This document shows positions 17,123 to 26,078 of a stretch of DNA of 64,000 nucleotides, piece by piece (within the stretch, counting starts at the first letter, position 1; every line of letters starts with the position of its first letter). This DNA comes from CAVVXN01 sp963772585 (GTDB lineage: Bacteria > Planctomycetota > PLA2 > JAEUHO01): NCBI GenBank assembly GCA_963772585.1, contig CAVYXV010000009.1, forward strand, positions 124,001 through 188,000, read 5' to 3'. The notes under the pieces were generated by a model. That model saw only the letters and a program-made list of their open reading frames with translations. It was not told where the DNA came from and made no database searches. Made by a program: the position numbers and the translations under genes.

Positions 17123-17263
17123 GGCACGCTCCGACGGCCGGGGACGAGAGGAGGAGGCGGGAGAATACGGGCCGCGCCCGGCGTCCACAAGCGGCCGCCG
17201 AGCGCTGGGCACCGAATGCTTGTGTATAGCAATCAATCGGCGCGCGCGGCGGTGTGCCCGTCC

Positions 17264-19489
17264 CTACTCCAGCGGCACCACGAGCCGGAAGCCGGCGTCC
17301 ACCACGGCGTCCGCCGCGGCGTCTTCGCCCGCGGCCAGCGCCTCCCGGCTCCAGATGCCCTCCCGCCCCTTCACCCGGAACGCATCGCCCTCGCGGACCA
17401 ACTCCGCGGGGGCTCCGCCCAGATTCTCGACGTCGAAGGGGGACCGGTCCACCTGGCCCGAGGCGGCGTCCGCCGCCCGGAAGAGGCGCCGGTAGCGGGG
17501 CGCGGCGTAGGCGAGGCCCGCGGCGCGCGCCCACTCCGTCGCGCTCGGCAGGCGTTCGCCGCGCCCGAAGACCTCCCGGCGCCACGTCGCGAACGCCGCC
17601 GCGTCCGCGGGGCGGATGCCCCGGACGGGCCGGCTTTCGTAGCCGGGCGAGACGAGGAAGGTGCCCAGCTGGGCGGGGTCGGGCGTGAAGCCCTCGGCGG
17701 GCAGGTGCGCCTGGCGCTGCGCGTCCGGGAGCGCGTCGATCCAGTCGGCGTACTCCAGGTGGGTCACCTCCCGCTGGCTGACGAAGAACGCCGCGCCGCC
17801 GCCGGGTCCAGGCGGCACGTAGACCGTACCGGGGGGTGCGCGCGCCGGCAGGTCGACGGCGAGCACGACGGGGTCCACGTGCCCGCCGTCCGGATTCCAC
17901 CCCAGTTCGAATGGCAGGGACAGCCAGCCCTGGTCGGCGAGATGCAGCACATAGAGGCCGGGCGGCATCTCGTTGGGCCCCGGCTTCACCTCGAACCGAC
18001 GCTGGTCCCACAGGCGTACGGCCGCGAACGTCCGTTTCGCGGGACCGCCCACGCGCAGGTCGAGCCGCGCACTCCCGAGCCGCGCGTCCGCCTTGCGGAT
18101 GGCGTCCAGGGCGGCCGTCTTCTCCGGGCCGTCGGGCAACGAGCCGACCTCCGCCCGGGCGAGCGACAACCGGCTCTCGAGCCATCCGTGCCGGAGGCTC
18201 GTTCCCGCGGGCGTGAGCGCACGGGGATCCACCGCGCCGATCTCGCGCCCGAGGCGGGCGACGCGCTCCCGGGCGACCTCGCCGCGTTCCAGCGTGGTCT
18301 CGGGTGGACCGGAGAGGAACCCCGCTCCCACGGCGAGACCGAGGAGGAGCCCGCCGACGGTCAGGAGCGCGGGGACGAGCGTCCGGCGCAGCGTCCGCTG
18401 CGCCGCCGCCATCGCCGCCCCGCGGGCGTCACGCTCCTCCTGCGCCTGCACGCGCCCTCCCGAGCTCCACGCGCGCACGTCGGCCGCGAACGCCGCCGCG
18501 CTCTCGTAGCGCTCCCCGGGGGCCTTCGCCATGGCCTTCTCGCAGATGGCGCGCGCGGCCGCAGGCATGCTCTCCGGCAGCGGGGGGTAGCGACCGTCCC
18601 GCGCGTCGTCGAGCATGTCGTCGAGTGACCGGAAGTCGGGCGCCTCCAAGGACCGTCGTCGCGCTGCCAACTCCTCGGCGCGGGCCTCGTCCCCGGCGGA
18701 TCGCGCCTTCGCCTCCGCCTTGAGCAGGTCCTGCGCCCGCTGGTCGCGCTCCTGGCGGCGGAGCGGCGACGATTCCCGGATCGGCGGCGCCGCCGTGAAG
18801 AGGAAGCGCAGCAGCGCCCCCAGCCCCCACACGTCGGTCTGGGAGACGAGCTTCCCGCGGGCCTGCTCGGGTGAGAGGAACCGCGGCGTGCCCACGATCT
18901 TCCCCTCCTCCAGCGGCTGGCCGTCCCCGTGGCAGATGCCGAAGTCGATCAGGTAGGGGCGCCGCGTACGGACGTCGATCAGGACGTTGTCCGGCTTGAG
19001 ATCGCGATGGAGGATCCCGTACTCGCGGTTCGCCGCACCTACCCCCTCGGCGATGGGCACGAGGACGTCGGCCGCGAGCCGCGCCGGGGACGCCCAGTGG
19101 CGAAGCCTCGGCCACGTCTTGCCGAGCGCCCCCTTGTGCGTGGTCGCCACGATGTCCGTCAGCGTGATCGGCTCGTAGAGGAGCTCCATCACGAAGTAGA
19201 GGCGATCCCCCTCGAACCGTCCGCGGTCGTACACCGGCATCACGTGGGGGTGGCGGATCTTCGCCTCCGCCTCGCACTCCGCCAGGAAGCGCTGCTGGAG
19301 CGACTCCGGCAGGCCCGGCAGGAGCACCTTCGTGGCGACCTCCCGACGCGTCTCCTCGTCGAACGTGCGGTAGACGGTCCCCATCCCGCCCCGTCCGACG
19401 ATGGACTCCAGGCGATACCGCCCGATGTGCGTACCGGGGGCGAACTCGCCCTTCCGCAGGTCCTCCTGCCTCTTCGCGCCACCGACCAT
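17264..19489 (-). CDS. Membrane Ser/Thr protein kinase fused to a SUMF1-like domain
   Basis: 741 residues. Residues ~24-340 are a Hanks-type kinase: Gly-rich loop VGRGGMG (31-37), ATP-binding Lys54 in VATKVL, HRDLKPDN (161-168) and DFG (182-184), all catalytic residues present. One hydrophobic helix (about 371-392) crosses the membrane. The outer part has a ~180-residue linker and a C-terminal domain (about 575-741) with the formylglycine-generating-enzyme/SUMF1 layout: FVSQREVTHLEYADW, VRGIRPADAAAFATW, RLPSATEWARAAG, and the final AGFRLV. These fused SUMF1 domains usually lack the copper-binding Cys pair and act as binding modules; no such Cys pair is seen here. Inference: external sensing with an internal kinase output. 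A charged helical insert (about 240-290) interrupts the kinase C-lobe. Confidence 0.85.
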   Translation of the reverse strand: MVGGAKRQEDLRKGEFAPGTHIGRYRLESIVGRGGMGTVYRTFDEETRREVATKVLLPGLPESLQQRFLAECEAEAKIRHPHVMPVYDRGRFEGDRLYFVMELLYEPITLTDIVATTHKGALGKTWPRLRHWASPARLAADVLVPIAEGVGAANREYGILHRDLKPDNVLIDVRTRRPYLIDFGICHGDGQPLEEGKIVGTPRFLSPEQARGKLVSQTDVWGLGALLRFLFTAAPPIRESSPLRRQERDQRAQDLLKAEAKARSAGDEARAEELAARRRSLEAPDFRSLDDMLDDARDGRYPPLPESMPAAARAICEKAMAKAPGERYESAAAFAADVRAWSSGGRVQAQEERDARGAAMAAAQRTLRRTLVPALLTVGGLLLGLAVGAGFLSGPPETTLERGEVARERVARLGREIGAVDPRALTPAGTSLRHGWLESRLSLARAEVGSLPDGPEKTAALDAIRKADARLGSARLDLRVGGPAKRTFAAVRLWDQRRFEVKPGPNEMPPGLYVLHLADQGWLSLPFELGWNPDGGHVDPVVLAVDLPARAPPGTVYVPPGPGGGAAFFVSQREVTHLEYADWIDALPDAQRQAHLPAEGFTPDPAQLGTFLVSPGYESRPVRGIRPADAAAFATWRREVFGRGERLPSATEWARAAGLAYAAPRYRRLFRAADAASGQVDRSPFDVENLGGAPAELVREGDAFRVKGREGIWSREALAAGEDAAADAVVDAGFRLVVPLE

Positions 19490-19815
19490 GGACGTGGACT
19501 CCCGGGGAGGGCCCAGCCTACCCCATGACGGCCGGGACGCGGAGCGGTCGGGCGCGGGATCGCGACGGGGACCGCCGAAGCCGCGGCTTGCACACCGGGC
19601 CCGCTTCCCCCACGCTGGCGCACGAGCCGGTCCCCGTGGGAGAGAGCGATGGCGGCGGCGATCGACCGTGGTGACGGCCCGCCCCCGCCGGCCGCCTCCG
19701 CTCCGGCGCGTCCCCGCTACCGCACCCTCCTCGACGAGGACGACCTTCGCCGGGACCGCCCTGTCCTCGGCCCATTTCCGACCCCCGAACCTCTCCCGGA
19801 AGGAGACCCCGGACC
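19490..19815. other. 326-bp spacer between the kinase and a small membrane-protein gene
   Basis: Divergent intergenic region that must contain the promoters of both neighbours. Several frames are open across it because of the G+C content, but codon quality is poor and I see no conserved product, tRNA or strong inverted repeat. Confidence 0.45.
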
Positions 19816-20076
19816 ATGACGCGCACGGCGGGCACCCTCTTCGGCCTGGCGATCGTCGCCCTGGCCGTCGGCTTCCTCCTCGGTTTCCTTCAGGTCCGCT
19901 TCGCGCTCCAGGACGTCGTCTCCTCGGACGCGAGGCTCGCCCCCGAGGCCCTGGCCCGTCTCCTCCACGCCGCCGCTTCCCGTGCGGTCGTCGGCGCGTT
20001 GATCGCCGTCGTGCTCGCGGCGGCGGGTCTCTTCGCGGGGATGCGTCCGGGACACGAAGCCGACGCGGAGGCCTGA
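19816..20076 (+). CDS. Small two-helix membrane protein, unknown
   Basis: 86 residues with two hydrophobic helices (about 6-30 and 55-76) separated by an acidic, helix-forming loop (SSDARLAPEALARLL) and ending in a short acidic tail. GGAGA lies about 12 bases before the ATG, supporting expression. I do not recognise a family; the pattern resembles small uncharacterised transmembrane proteins found singly next to tRNA genes. It is followed by tRNA-Leu after about 130 bp. Confidence 0.6.
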   Translation: MTRTAGTLFGLAIVALAVGFLLGFLQVRFALQDVVSSDARLAPEALARLLHAAASRAVVGALIAVVLAAAGLFAGMRPGHEADAEA

Positions 20077-20209
20077 CGCGCTCCCCCCACGCCCCGCCCG
20101 CCATGCGGTCGATGCGCCGCCCCTCTCGAGGGCGCCCGTCCGCCGAGAAAGACGAGCGCCGTCGAGGCGGTCCCCCTATCCTCGGCCCGACGACGTGGAC
20201 GCGCCCCGT

Positions 20210-20294
20210 GCGAGAGTGGCGGAACTGGCATACGCGCAGGATTTAGGATCCTGTCCCGAAAGGGTTGCGGGTTCGAGTCCCGCCTCTCGCACCA
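20210..20294 (+). tRNA. tRNA-Leu (anticodon UAG)
   Basis: The 7-bp acceptor stem GCGAGAG/CTCTCGC is closed by discriminator A, and the CCA end is encoded. The anticodon loop is TTTAGGA with anticodon TAG. The class II long variable arm (TCCCGAAAGGG, roughly) and the T-arm GCGGGTTCGAGTCCCGC are both present. About 85 nt in total, reading CUA and probably other CUN leucine codons. Confidence 0.96.
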
Positions 20295-20373
20295 TCCCCC
20301 GGAGCGGTCGCGACCCGGCCCGTCCCTGACGAACGGCTGACCGGCCCGGGCGCGTCCGCCGTACCTTGATCCC

Positions 20374-22137
20374 GTGCGCGCCAGGGCGGAATGGCTGCTG
20401 CTGCCCCTCTTCCTGCTGCCGTTCGTGGTGGCGGGGGCGCTGGTCGTCTTCGCGGTGGACGCGCGCAAGGCGGAACTGGCCGCCGTCCGCCGCGACGCCC
20501 CGGCCCGCGTCCGCGCGTGGCTCACGGGGCCCCGCGGTCCCGCCGCGTGGATGCCCGAGCGCGTCGCGCGGGCCTACCAGCCCGGCGGGTCGGCGCTCGG
20601 CGACGAGACCACGACCGTTCCCGTCCGCCATCCGCTGGGGACGCCGCGCGTCCGGCTGGGCAAGCAGGGGCTCGGCGCCGACCCCTGGCGCTTCGCGGGT
20701 GCGCTACCCGCCGGCCTCCCCGGCGCCACCCTCGCCGATCCCACGACCCGCCTGGACCTCTCGACGGGGAAGCCCGCGGCCCGGATCGGCGGCCTCGACC
20801 CGGCGACCGATGCGCTGATCGGCCTCCTGGACACGCCCGACCTCGCGCGTCTCCGAGACGCGCCGCTCGCGGCCGCGACGAAGGGCTGGCTGCTTCGCCG
20901 CTGGCGCCGCGCGGGTGCGACCCTCCCCGGGCTCGTCGACGCGGCCGCGCTGGTCCAGGCCGTCCGCACGTGGGAGCGGGCCGTCGAGCCACAGGGGGGG
21001 GCGCTGACGCCGGGCTGCCACGTCCTCGGCGGCCTTCTCGTCGTCGCGACCGGCACCGGTTCTCCCCTGCTGCTTCCCGACGGTCCCGACGCGCTCCCCG
21101 TCGAGGTGTTCACGGAGACCGGTCCACAGGACGGCGGGTTCCGCCTCCACTGGATCTTCCCGCCCGACGCGTCGTCGGGCATGCACGAGGTCTGGCGCGG
21201 GCACGTCGCCGCCCCGCTCGCGGGCACGTTCGTCTGGAGCGCCCCGCACGGCACCGGGTGGTGGGAGGCCCCGGTCGTGAGGCGGTGGGGGCCGATCGCC
21301 GCCGCGCTGCTCGTGGCCTTCCTCCTCCTCCCGGCGCTCCTCCTCGTCGCGATGCGCCGGCGCCGCCGGCTCGACGAGGCGCGCGTGCGCTTCGTGAACG
21401 AGATGGCGCACGACCTCCGCACCCCGCTCGCCTCGCTCCGCCTCCAGGCGGACCTCCTCGCCGAAGGCAAGGGGAAGCCCGGCCGGGAGCGCACGTACGT
21501 GGACCGGATCGCCCGCGAGACGGCGCGGCTGGGATCGCTCCTCGAGAACCTCCTCGACGTCTCGCGCCTGGAGGGCGCGCGCCGCGCCTTCGATCTCGAC
21601 ACCGTCCGCGTCGCCGACCTCGCCGCGGATGTGACGCGCGCGCTCTCCGTGCTCGTACCCGGACGGCGCGCGGACGTGCGCGTGGACGGAGACGACGGCG
21701 TCTGCGCCCGCGCCGACCGCACGGCCCTCGCCCGCGTGCTGGCGAACCTGCTGGACAACGCCGCGAAGTTCACGGCGCCTGGGACGCCCGTTCGCCTGGC
21801 CTGGCGAAGAGAGGGCGAGAACGTCCAGATCGACGTGACCGACGACGGGGACGGCATCCCCCGCGCCGAGCGCGGCCGCGTCTTCGAGCGCTACGCCCGC
21901 GGCACGCGCGCGAGGCGGGACGGCCTCCCGGGCTCGGGGCTCGGCCTCGCGCTCGTCCGGGAGCTGACCGAAGGCATGGGCGGGACGGTCCGCCTGCTGG
22001 AGGGCGCGCGCGGCGCCGCCTTCCGCGTCGAGCTCCCCGCCGCGCCCCAGCCGACGCCCGCCGCCCCGGAATCGGGACCCGGGGGCGACACGCCGGCCGA
22101 CCGCGCGACCCGGGCGGGCGGAGGGAGCCATGCCTGA
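20374..22137 (+). CDS. Two-component sensor histidine kinase
   Basis: 587-residue membrane kinase. The first membrane helix is at about residues 8-29, a ~275-residue periplasmic sensor region of no recognised family follows, and the second helix is at about 306-328. No clear HAMP domain lies between it and the HisKA box NEMAHDLRTPLASLRLQADL, which carries phospho-acceptor His346. The ATPase domain has N box NLLDNAAKFTAP, G1 DDGDGIP and G2 GLPGSGLGLALV. A Pro/Gly-rich tail of ~35 residues overlaps the response-regulator gene by 8 bp. Start is GTG 20374; no other start precedes the first helix. The signal sensed is unknown. Confidence 0.9.
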   Translation: MRARAEWLLLPLFLLPFVVAGALVVFAVDARKAELAAVRRDAPARVRAWLTGPRGPAAWMPERVARAYQPGGSALGDETTTVPVRHPLGTPRVRLGKQGLGADPWRFAGALPAGLPGATLADPTTRLDLSTGKPAARIGGLDPATDALIGLLDTPDLARLRDAPLAAATKGWLLRRWRRAGATLPGLVDAAALVQAVRTWERAVEPQGGALTPGCHVLGGLLVVATGTGSPLLLPDGPDALPVEVFTETGPQDGGFRLHWIFPPDASSGMHEVWRGHVAAPLAGTFVWSAPHGTGWWEAPVVRRWGPIAAALLVAFLLLPALLLVAMRRRRRLDEARVRFVNEMAHDLRTPLASLRLQADLLAEGKGKPGRERTYVDRIARETARLGSLLENLLDVSRLEGARRAFDLDTVRVADLAADVTRALSVLVPGRRADVRVDGDDGVCARADRTALARVLANLLDNAAKFTAPGTPVRLAWRREGENVQIDVTDDGDGIPRAERGRVFERYARGTRARRDGLPGSGLGLALVRELTEGMGGTVRLLEGARGAAFRVELPAAPQPTPAAPESGPGGDTPADRATRAGGGSHA

Positions 22138-22837
22138 AGCGGGCACCTCCATCCTGCTCGTCGAGGACGACCCGGGCATCCGCGAGAGCCTCAAGGACGT
22201 GCTGGAGGGCGAGGGCTATCGCGTCACGACGGCCGTGGACGGCGTGCGCGCCTTCGAACTCGGCACCACCGAGGATCCCGACCTCGTCGTGCTCGACGTG
22301 ATGCTCCCGGGGATGGACGGCTTCGAGGTGCTGCGGCGCCTGCGGGAGGACGGCGTCGAGACGCCCGTGATCCTCTTGACGGCCCGGGCGTTGGAGCGGG
22401 ACCGCGTCCGCGGGCTCGACCTCGGCGCCGACGACTACGTGGTGAAGCCCTTCGCGCTGAAGGAGCTCCTCGCGCGCATCCGGTCGAGGCTCCGGGCCTG
22501 GGACCGGGAACGCGCCATCGAGCGGGGGGAAGCGGTGCGGATCGGGGACCTCGTCGTGGACTTCCGCGCGCGCACCGCCGCCCGCGACGGCGAGGCCGTC
22601 CACCTGACGCCCAAGGAGTACGACCTGCTCCGGTTCCTCGTCCGAAACGACGGCCGCGCGCTCTCCCGCGGCGAGCTCCTCGCCGGCGTCTGGGACGACG
22701 AGGACGTCCACTCCCGCGTGATCGACACCGCGATCCTGGGCCTTCGCAAGAAGATCGAGACCGATCCGTCCCGCCCGCGCTTCCTCCGAAGCGTGCGCGG
22801 TCTGGGCTACCGCTTCTCTCGCCGCGGCGGACCCTGA
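22130..22837 (+). CDS. OmpR/PhoB-family response regulator
   Basis: 235 residues. The receiver domain (about 6-120) has the acidic pocket VEDD, phospho-acceptor Asp56 (VVLDVMLPGMDG), Thr in LLTAR and Lys in DYVVKPFALKEL. A linker joins it to a winged-helix DNA-binding domain (about 135-232) with 'LTPKEYDLLRFLVRN' and the recognition region 'VIDTAILGLRKKIE'. It overlaps the kinase gene by 8 bp, so it is the cognate partner. It may control the large HEAT-like gene that follows 83 bp downstream, but no operator was identified. Confidence 0.93.
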   Translation: MPEAGTSILLVEDDPGIRESLKDVLEGEGYRVTTAVDGVRAFELGTTEDPDLVVLDVMLPGMDGFEVLRRLREDGVETPVILLTARALERDRVRGLDLGADDYVVKPFALKELLARIRSRLRAWDRERAIERGEAVRIGDLVVDFRARTAARDGEAVHLTPKEYDLLRFLVRNDGRALSRGELLAGVWDDEDVHSRVIDTAILGLRKKIETDPSRPRFLRSVRGLGYRFSRRGGP

Positions 22838-22920
22838 CCCTTCGCTGACGGTCGCTGACCGTCGGCTGACCCGGGCAGTCGTCGGAGGGGTAGCTTGCCG
22901 TCGTCCGTTGGAGATCCGTG

Positions 22921-25620
22921 ATGAGCACCACCCTTCGCCTCGCCCTCTTCCCCGCCTTCCTGGCGGTGCTGGCGCTCGCCTCTTCGCGCGCCTTCGCCGG
23001 CGACGAGGACGCCGCCACCTCCGCCGCCGACCGCTACCACGACGCCTACGTCGCCGAGGTGATCGACGGCGACGTCGCCAAGGCCGCCAAGGGCTACCTC
23101 GCCCTGATCGACGACCCTGCGACCCCGCCCGACATCCGCGCCGAGGCGAGGCTGCGCTTCGCCATCGTCGCGGTCCTGCTCGGCCGCGCGGACGAGGCGC
23201 GGCTGCGCCTCGGTGGTCTGGTGGCCGACGCCGACGTGCCCGACGCGGTGAAGGAGCGCGCCCGGGCGGTGCTCGCCTCGATCGCCGACGTCGCGGCGGG
23301 GAGCGAGCTGGACAAGAAGCTCCAGTCGCTGGTCTTCGATCTGGCCCGGGTGTCGCCCTACGAACCGTCGCCGGCGGTCTACCGCGACTTCGAGGTGCTG
23401 GGCGCTCGTGCCCTGCCCTTTCTCCGCAAGCTCCTCCACCACGAGGACCCGGGGCTCAGGCGCCACGCGTTCCGCCTGCTCGTCCGCATGGGGGAGCCGG
23501 GCATGGGCGAGGCGTGGACCGCGTCGATCCGCGTGTACGGCCCCGCCTGGTGGTCCGAGTGGATCTCCTACCTCGCAAAGCGGCCGGACGAGGTGCGCGC
23601 ATGGGAGGCGTCGCTGCTCGCGTTGGACGACGACGGTGTTCGCACCCAACTCGAGGACGCCATGAAGCAGGGCTGGTGGCCGGCCTACCCCCCGTTCTCG
23701 CTCGCCTTCGTCGAGGCGCTGGCCGCCCGGCCGGCGCTCCGAGACCTCGCGTTCCACCACCTCGTGGGCGTCCGGGACGAGACGTCGAAGTGGGCGACCG
23801 TCGATCGCTGGCTCGCTTCGGAGGATCAGGACCTCGCCTCGGAGACGGCCTCGTGGATCCTCGAGCACAGCACCGGAGGGCCCACCGACGAAGGCGCCCG
23901 CGCCCGCTGGCCGAAGGTCTTCGCGTCCACCCTCGCGCGAGGCGAAGGCTTCAGCCCCACGACGGCGCCGGCGGGGTCCACGAGCGGGAACCTCCTCGCC
24001 TATCTCCGGAGGCTTCCGACCGACACCCTCCTCGCGGACCTCGAGCAGCTGACGAAGCCCGGCGGCACGCAAGGCCCGAACCCCCTGAACGACGGCTTCG
24101 CCTCCAGCATCGCCCGCGTGCTCGACGAACGCGACATGGACGGGAAGGCGCTCGCCCGATACGGCCTGGTGCTCCGCAACTGGCTCGACGCCTGGGCCGC
24201 GGGGATGGCCGGACCGGCGGACGCGCGGACGGCGTGGAAGCAGGCGCTCCCCTGGCTCCAGGGTCACGTGCGGCGCTACCTGGAGCAGGCGAAGCCGGAC
24301 GAGGCGGCGGCGTTCCTCGATCACCTCTTCCAGGGCCCCGCGAACGGCAGGGCCCAGGACTTCGCGCCGGTCCTCGCGATCCGGTCGCCGGACGACATGG
24401 AGCGGTTCATGGCGGTGCTGCACGTCGTCGGCGCCGCTGAGCGAAGCGCGCTCGTGCCGGAGCTCCCGGACCTCGACGACAGCGGCGCCGAGCTTCGGCT
24501 CGCGATCCTGGAACGCCTCCCGGAGATGGTCCGGCTCGTCGGACCGGGGAATCTGCTGTCGCAACTGCAGGACGTGCCCCATGCCTCGCGCGGGCTCTCG
24601 CCCGACGCCTCGCGCGGCCTCGCCGCCGAGATCCTCGGCGCCCTCCTGTCGAGCGGGCGGGGGTCGGGCAAGTGGGTGACCGAGCAACTCCACCGGTGGA
24701 TCACCAACGGACAGGTCACCCAGCGACAGATCGGCGCCGACTACGTGGCGTCGATGGCGCTGCCCGGTCTCGACGCGCAGTGGACGGCGATCGCCCCCGA
24801 GGACCGGACCGCGATTCTCGACTGGCTGTGGCATGCCCTGGACGACTACGTGGGCGCCGTCGTCTGGACGGACCGCCTGTCGGTCGAGAGCCGCGCCGCG
24901 CTTCGCGCCTTCCTGCTGGAGCACCTCGACGACATCTCCGACGCCACCTGGAAGGTGGTCGGTAGGTTTCCCCAGCTCGTGCCGCCCGAAGCCTGGCTTC
25001 GAACCGCGCCGGAGCGGATGATCTCCTACCTGCAGGTGACGTCCGACGAGGCCGACCGGATCGCCCGCGAGGTCGCCCGTCGCTTCGCCGCCGGCGAGGA
25101 CCGCCCCACGGCGACGATCCTCGCCTTCGTCCAGACGAAGGCCTCCGAGGCCGTCGGCCGCGACGTCTTCGACGCGTTGCTCCGGTCCCCCGACCCCGCC
25201 GTCCGAAATCTCGCCATCGCGCGGCTGTCGAGGGGTGGAACCCCGGCGAGTCCGGAGGCCATGAAGGACGCGCAGGACCTGCTTCTCGCCGAGACGTCCC
25301 CCGATCTCTGGGTGGGCCTGATGCTGGCGCGACGGCGGATCGAGGCGCACCCGACGAAGGACCTCTTCCCGCTCATCCGGCGCCTCTTGAGCGCCGAAGA
25401 CCCCGGGATCCTGAAGCCGACGATCGGTCTGGCGAAGGATCTCGGCCAGCCGGAGCTGATCCCCGCCCTCGTCCCCTTCCTCGAATCCCTGGACAGGAGC
25501 CTGCGCCAGGCGGCACGCGAGGCGATCCAGGCGATCCGCGAAGTGGTGACCCTCGAGCACGAGGAGAAGCTCCGCGCCGCGGGCTTCCTCCCGCAAGGCG
25601 AGAGCACGGGCGGGCGATAG
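22921..25620 (+). CDS. Large exported HEAT/TPR-like repeat protein
   Basis: 899 residues, with a signal peptide (LALFPAFLAVLALASSRAFA) and then an almost entirely alpha-helical mature protein. Helix pairs of HEAT type recur through the length (for example 'GARALPFLRKLLHHEDPGLRRHAFRLLVRMG' near 150, 'RSPDPAVRNLAIARLSR' near 755 and 'PELIPALVPFLESLDRSLRQAAREAIQAI' near the end). No catalytic motif was recognised; such solenoids serve as scaffolds. ATG 22921 is preferred to GTG 22918 because GGAG then sits 8 bases upstream. It directly follows a two-component pair, which may regulate it. Envelope location is inferred from the signal peptide. Name-level function is unknown. Confidence 0.7.
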   Translation: MSTTLRLALFPAFLAVLALASSRAFAGDEDAATSAADRYHDAYVAEVIDGDVAKAAKGYLALIDDPATPPDIRAEARLRFAIVAVLLGRADEARLRLGGLVADADVPDAVKERARAVLASIADVAAGSELDKKLQSLVFDLARVSPYEPSPAVYRDFEVLGARALPFLRKLLHHEDPGLRRHAFRLLVRMGEPGMGEAWTASIRVYGPAWWSEWISYLAKRPDEVRAWEASLLALDDDGVRTQLEDAMKQGWWPAYPPFSLAFVEALAARPALRDLAFHHLVGVRDETSKWATVDRWLASEDQDLASETASWILEHSTGGPTDEGARARWPKVFASTLARGEGFSPTTAPAGSTSGNLLAYLRRLPTDTLLADLEQLTKPGGTQGPNPLNDGFASSIARVLDERDMDGKALARYGLVLRNWLDAWAAGMAGPADARTAWKQALPWLQGHVRRYLEQAKPDEAAAFLDHLFQGPANGRAQDFAPVLAIRSPDDMERFMAVLHVVGAAERSALVPELPDLDDSGAELRLAILERLPEMVRLVGPGNLLSQLQDVPHASRGLSPDASRGLAAEILGALLSSGRGSGKWVTEQLHRWITNGQVTQRQIGADYVASMALPGLDAQWTAIAPEDRTAILDWLWHALDDYVGAVVWTDRLSVESRAALRAFLLEHLDDISDATWKVVGRFPQLVPPEAWLRTAPERMISYLQVTSDEADRIAREVARRFAAGEDRPTATILAFVQTKASEAVGRDVFDALLRSPDPAVRNLAIARLSRGGTPASPEAMKDAQDLLLAETSPDLWVGLMLARRRIEAHPTKDLFPLIRRLLSAEDPGILKPTIGLAKDLGQPELIPALVPFLESLDRSLRQAAREAIQAIREVVTLEHEEKLRAAGFLPQGESTGGR

Positions 25621-25688
25621 CCCTCCGTGACCTCTCCGCCTAGGATGCCCCCCGCGGGTCGCCCGGTCGGCCCGCAGGGGAGAGCTTC

Positions 25689-26078
25689 GTGGCGAAGGCC
25701 CTGCTCCTCGCGCTGGCGCTGCTCGCGGCGGCCGCCGTGGCGTGGTTCGTGGTCCAAGGCCGCGGCGGCGAACCCCCGCCGCCCGTCGGTGCGCGGGCCC
25801 GCGGCACGGATCCCTCGCCGGCGCCGAGCGGGGGGCTGCGGGGCCGTGGCGAAGCCCCCACGACGAGTCGCTCCGGCGCGAGCGAAGGGCGCTTCGTGCT
25901 CCGCGGCCGGGTCGAGGACGCGCACGACCTTCCCTTGGCCGGCGTGTCCGTGCGCGTGGTCCACGCGACCGGCCCGGCCTTCTCGACCGACGCCTACCGG
26001 CGCGTCCAGGAGGCCATGGGCGCCACGCACGTCGAGCGCGCCGGACGCGACGGCGACGTCACGCTTCGAGGGCGGTGA
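25689..26078 (+). pseudogene. Truncated membrane-anchored carboxypeptidase-regulatory-like gene
   Basis: 129 codons from a GTG with GGGGAGA upstream. An N-terminal membrane anchor (about residues 3-21) and a Pro/Gly/Arg linker lead into 'LRGRVEDAHDLPLAGVSVRVVH' (split by the usual pattern), the first strands of a carboxypeptidase-D regulatory-like (CarboxypepD_reg) domain that normally continues for hundreds of residues and repeats. The frame stops after 'GDVTLRGR', inside what should be the first domain, and overlaps the 3' end of the convergent sirtuin gene by 20 bp. This looks like the front end of a once longer exported protein whose remainder was deleted. It could still make a small anchored protein. 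Confidence 0.5.

Noticed and set aside
20176..20631. Minus-strand frame reading 'REAGLEPATLSGQDPKSCAYA'
   Set aside because: It is the complement of tRNA-Leu; such strings are well-known artefacts of tRNA antisense translation.
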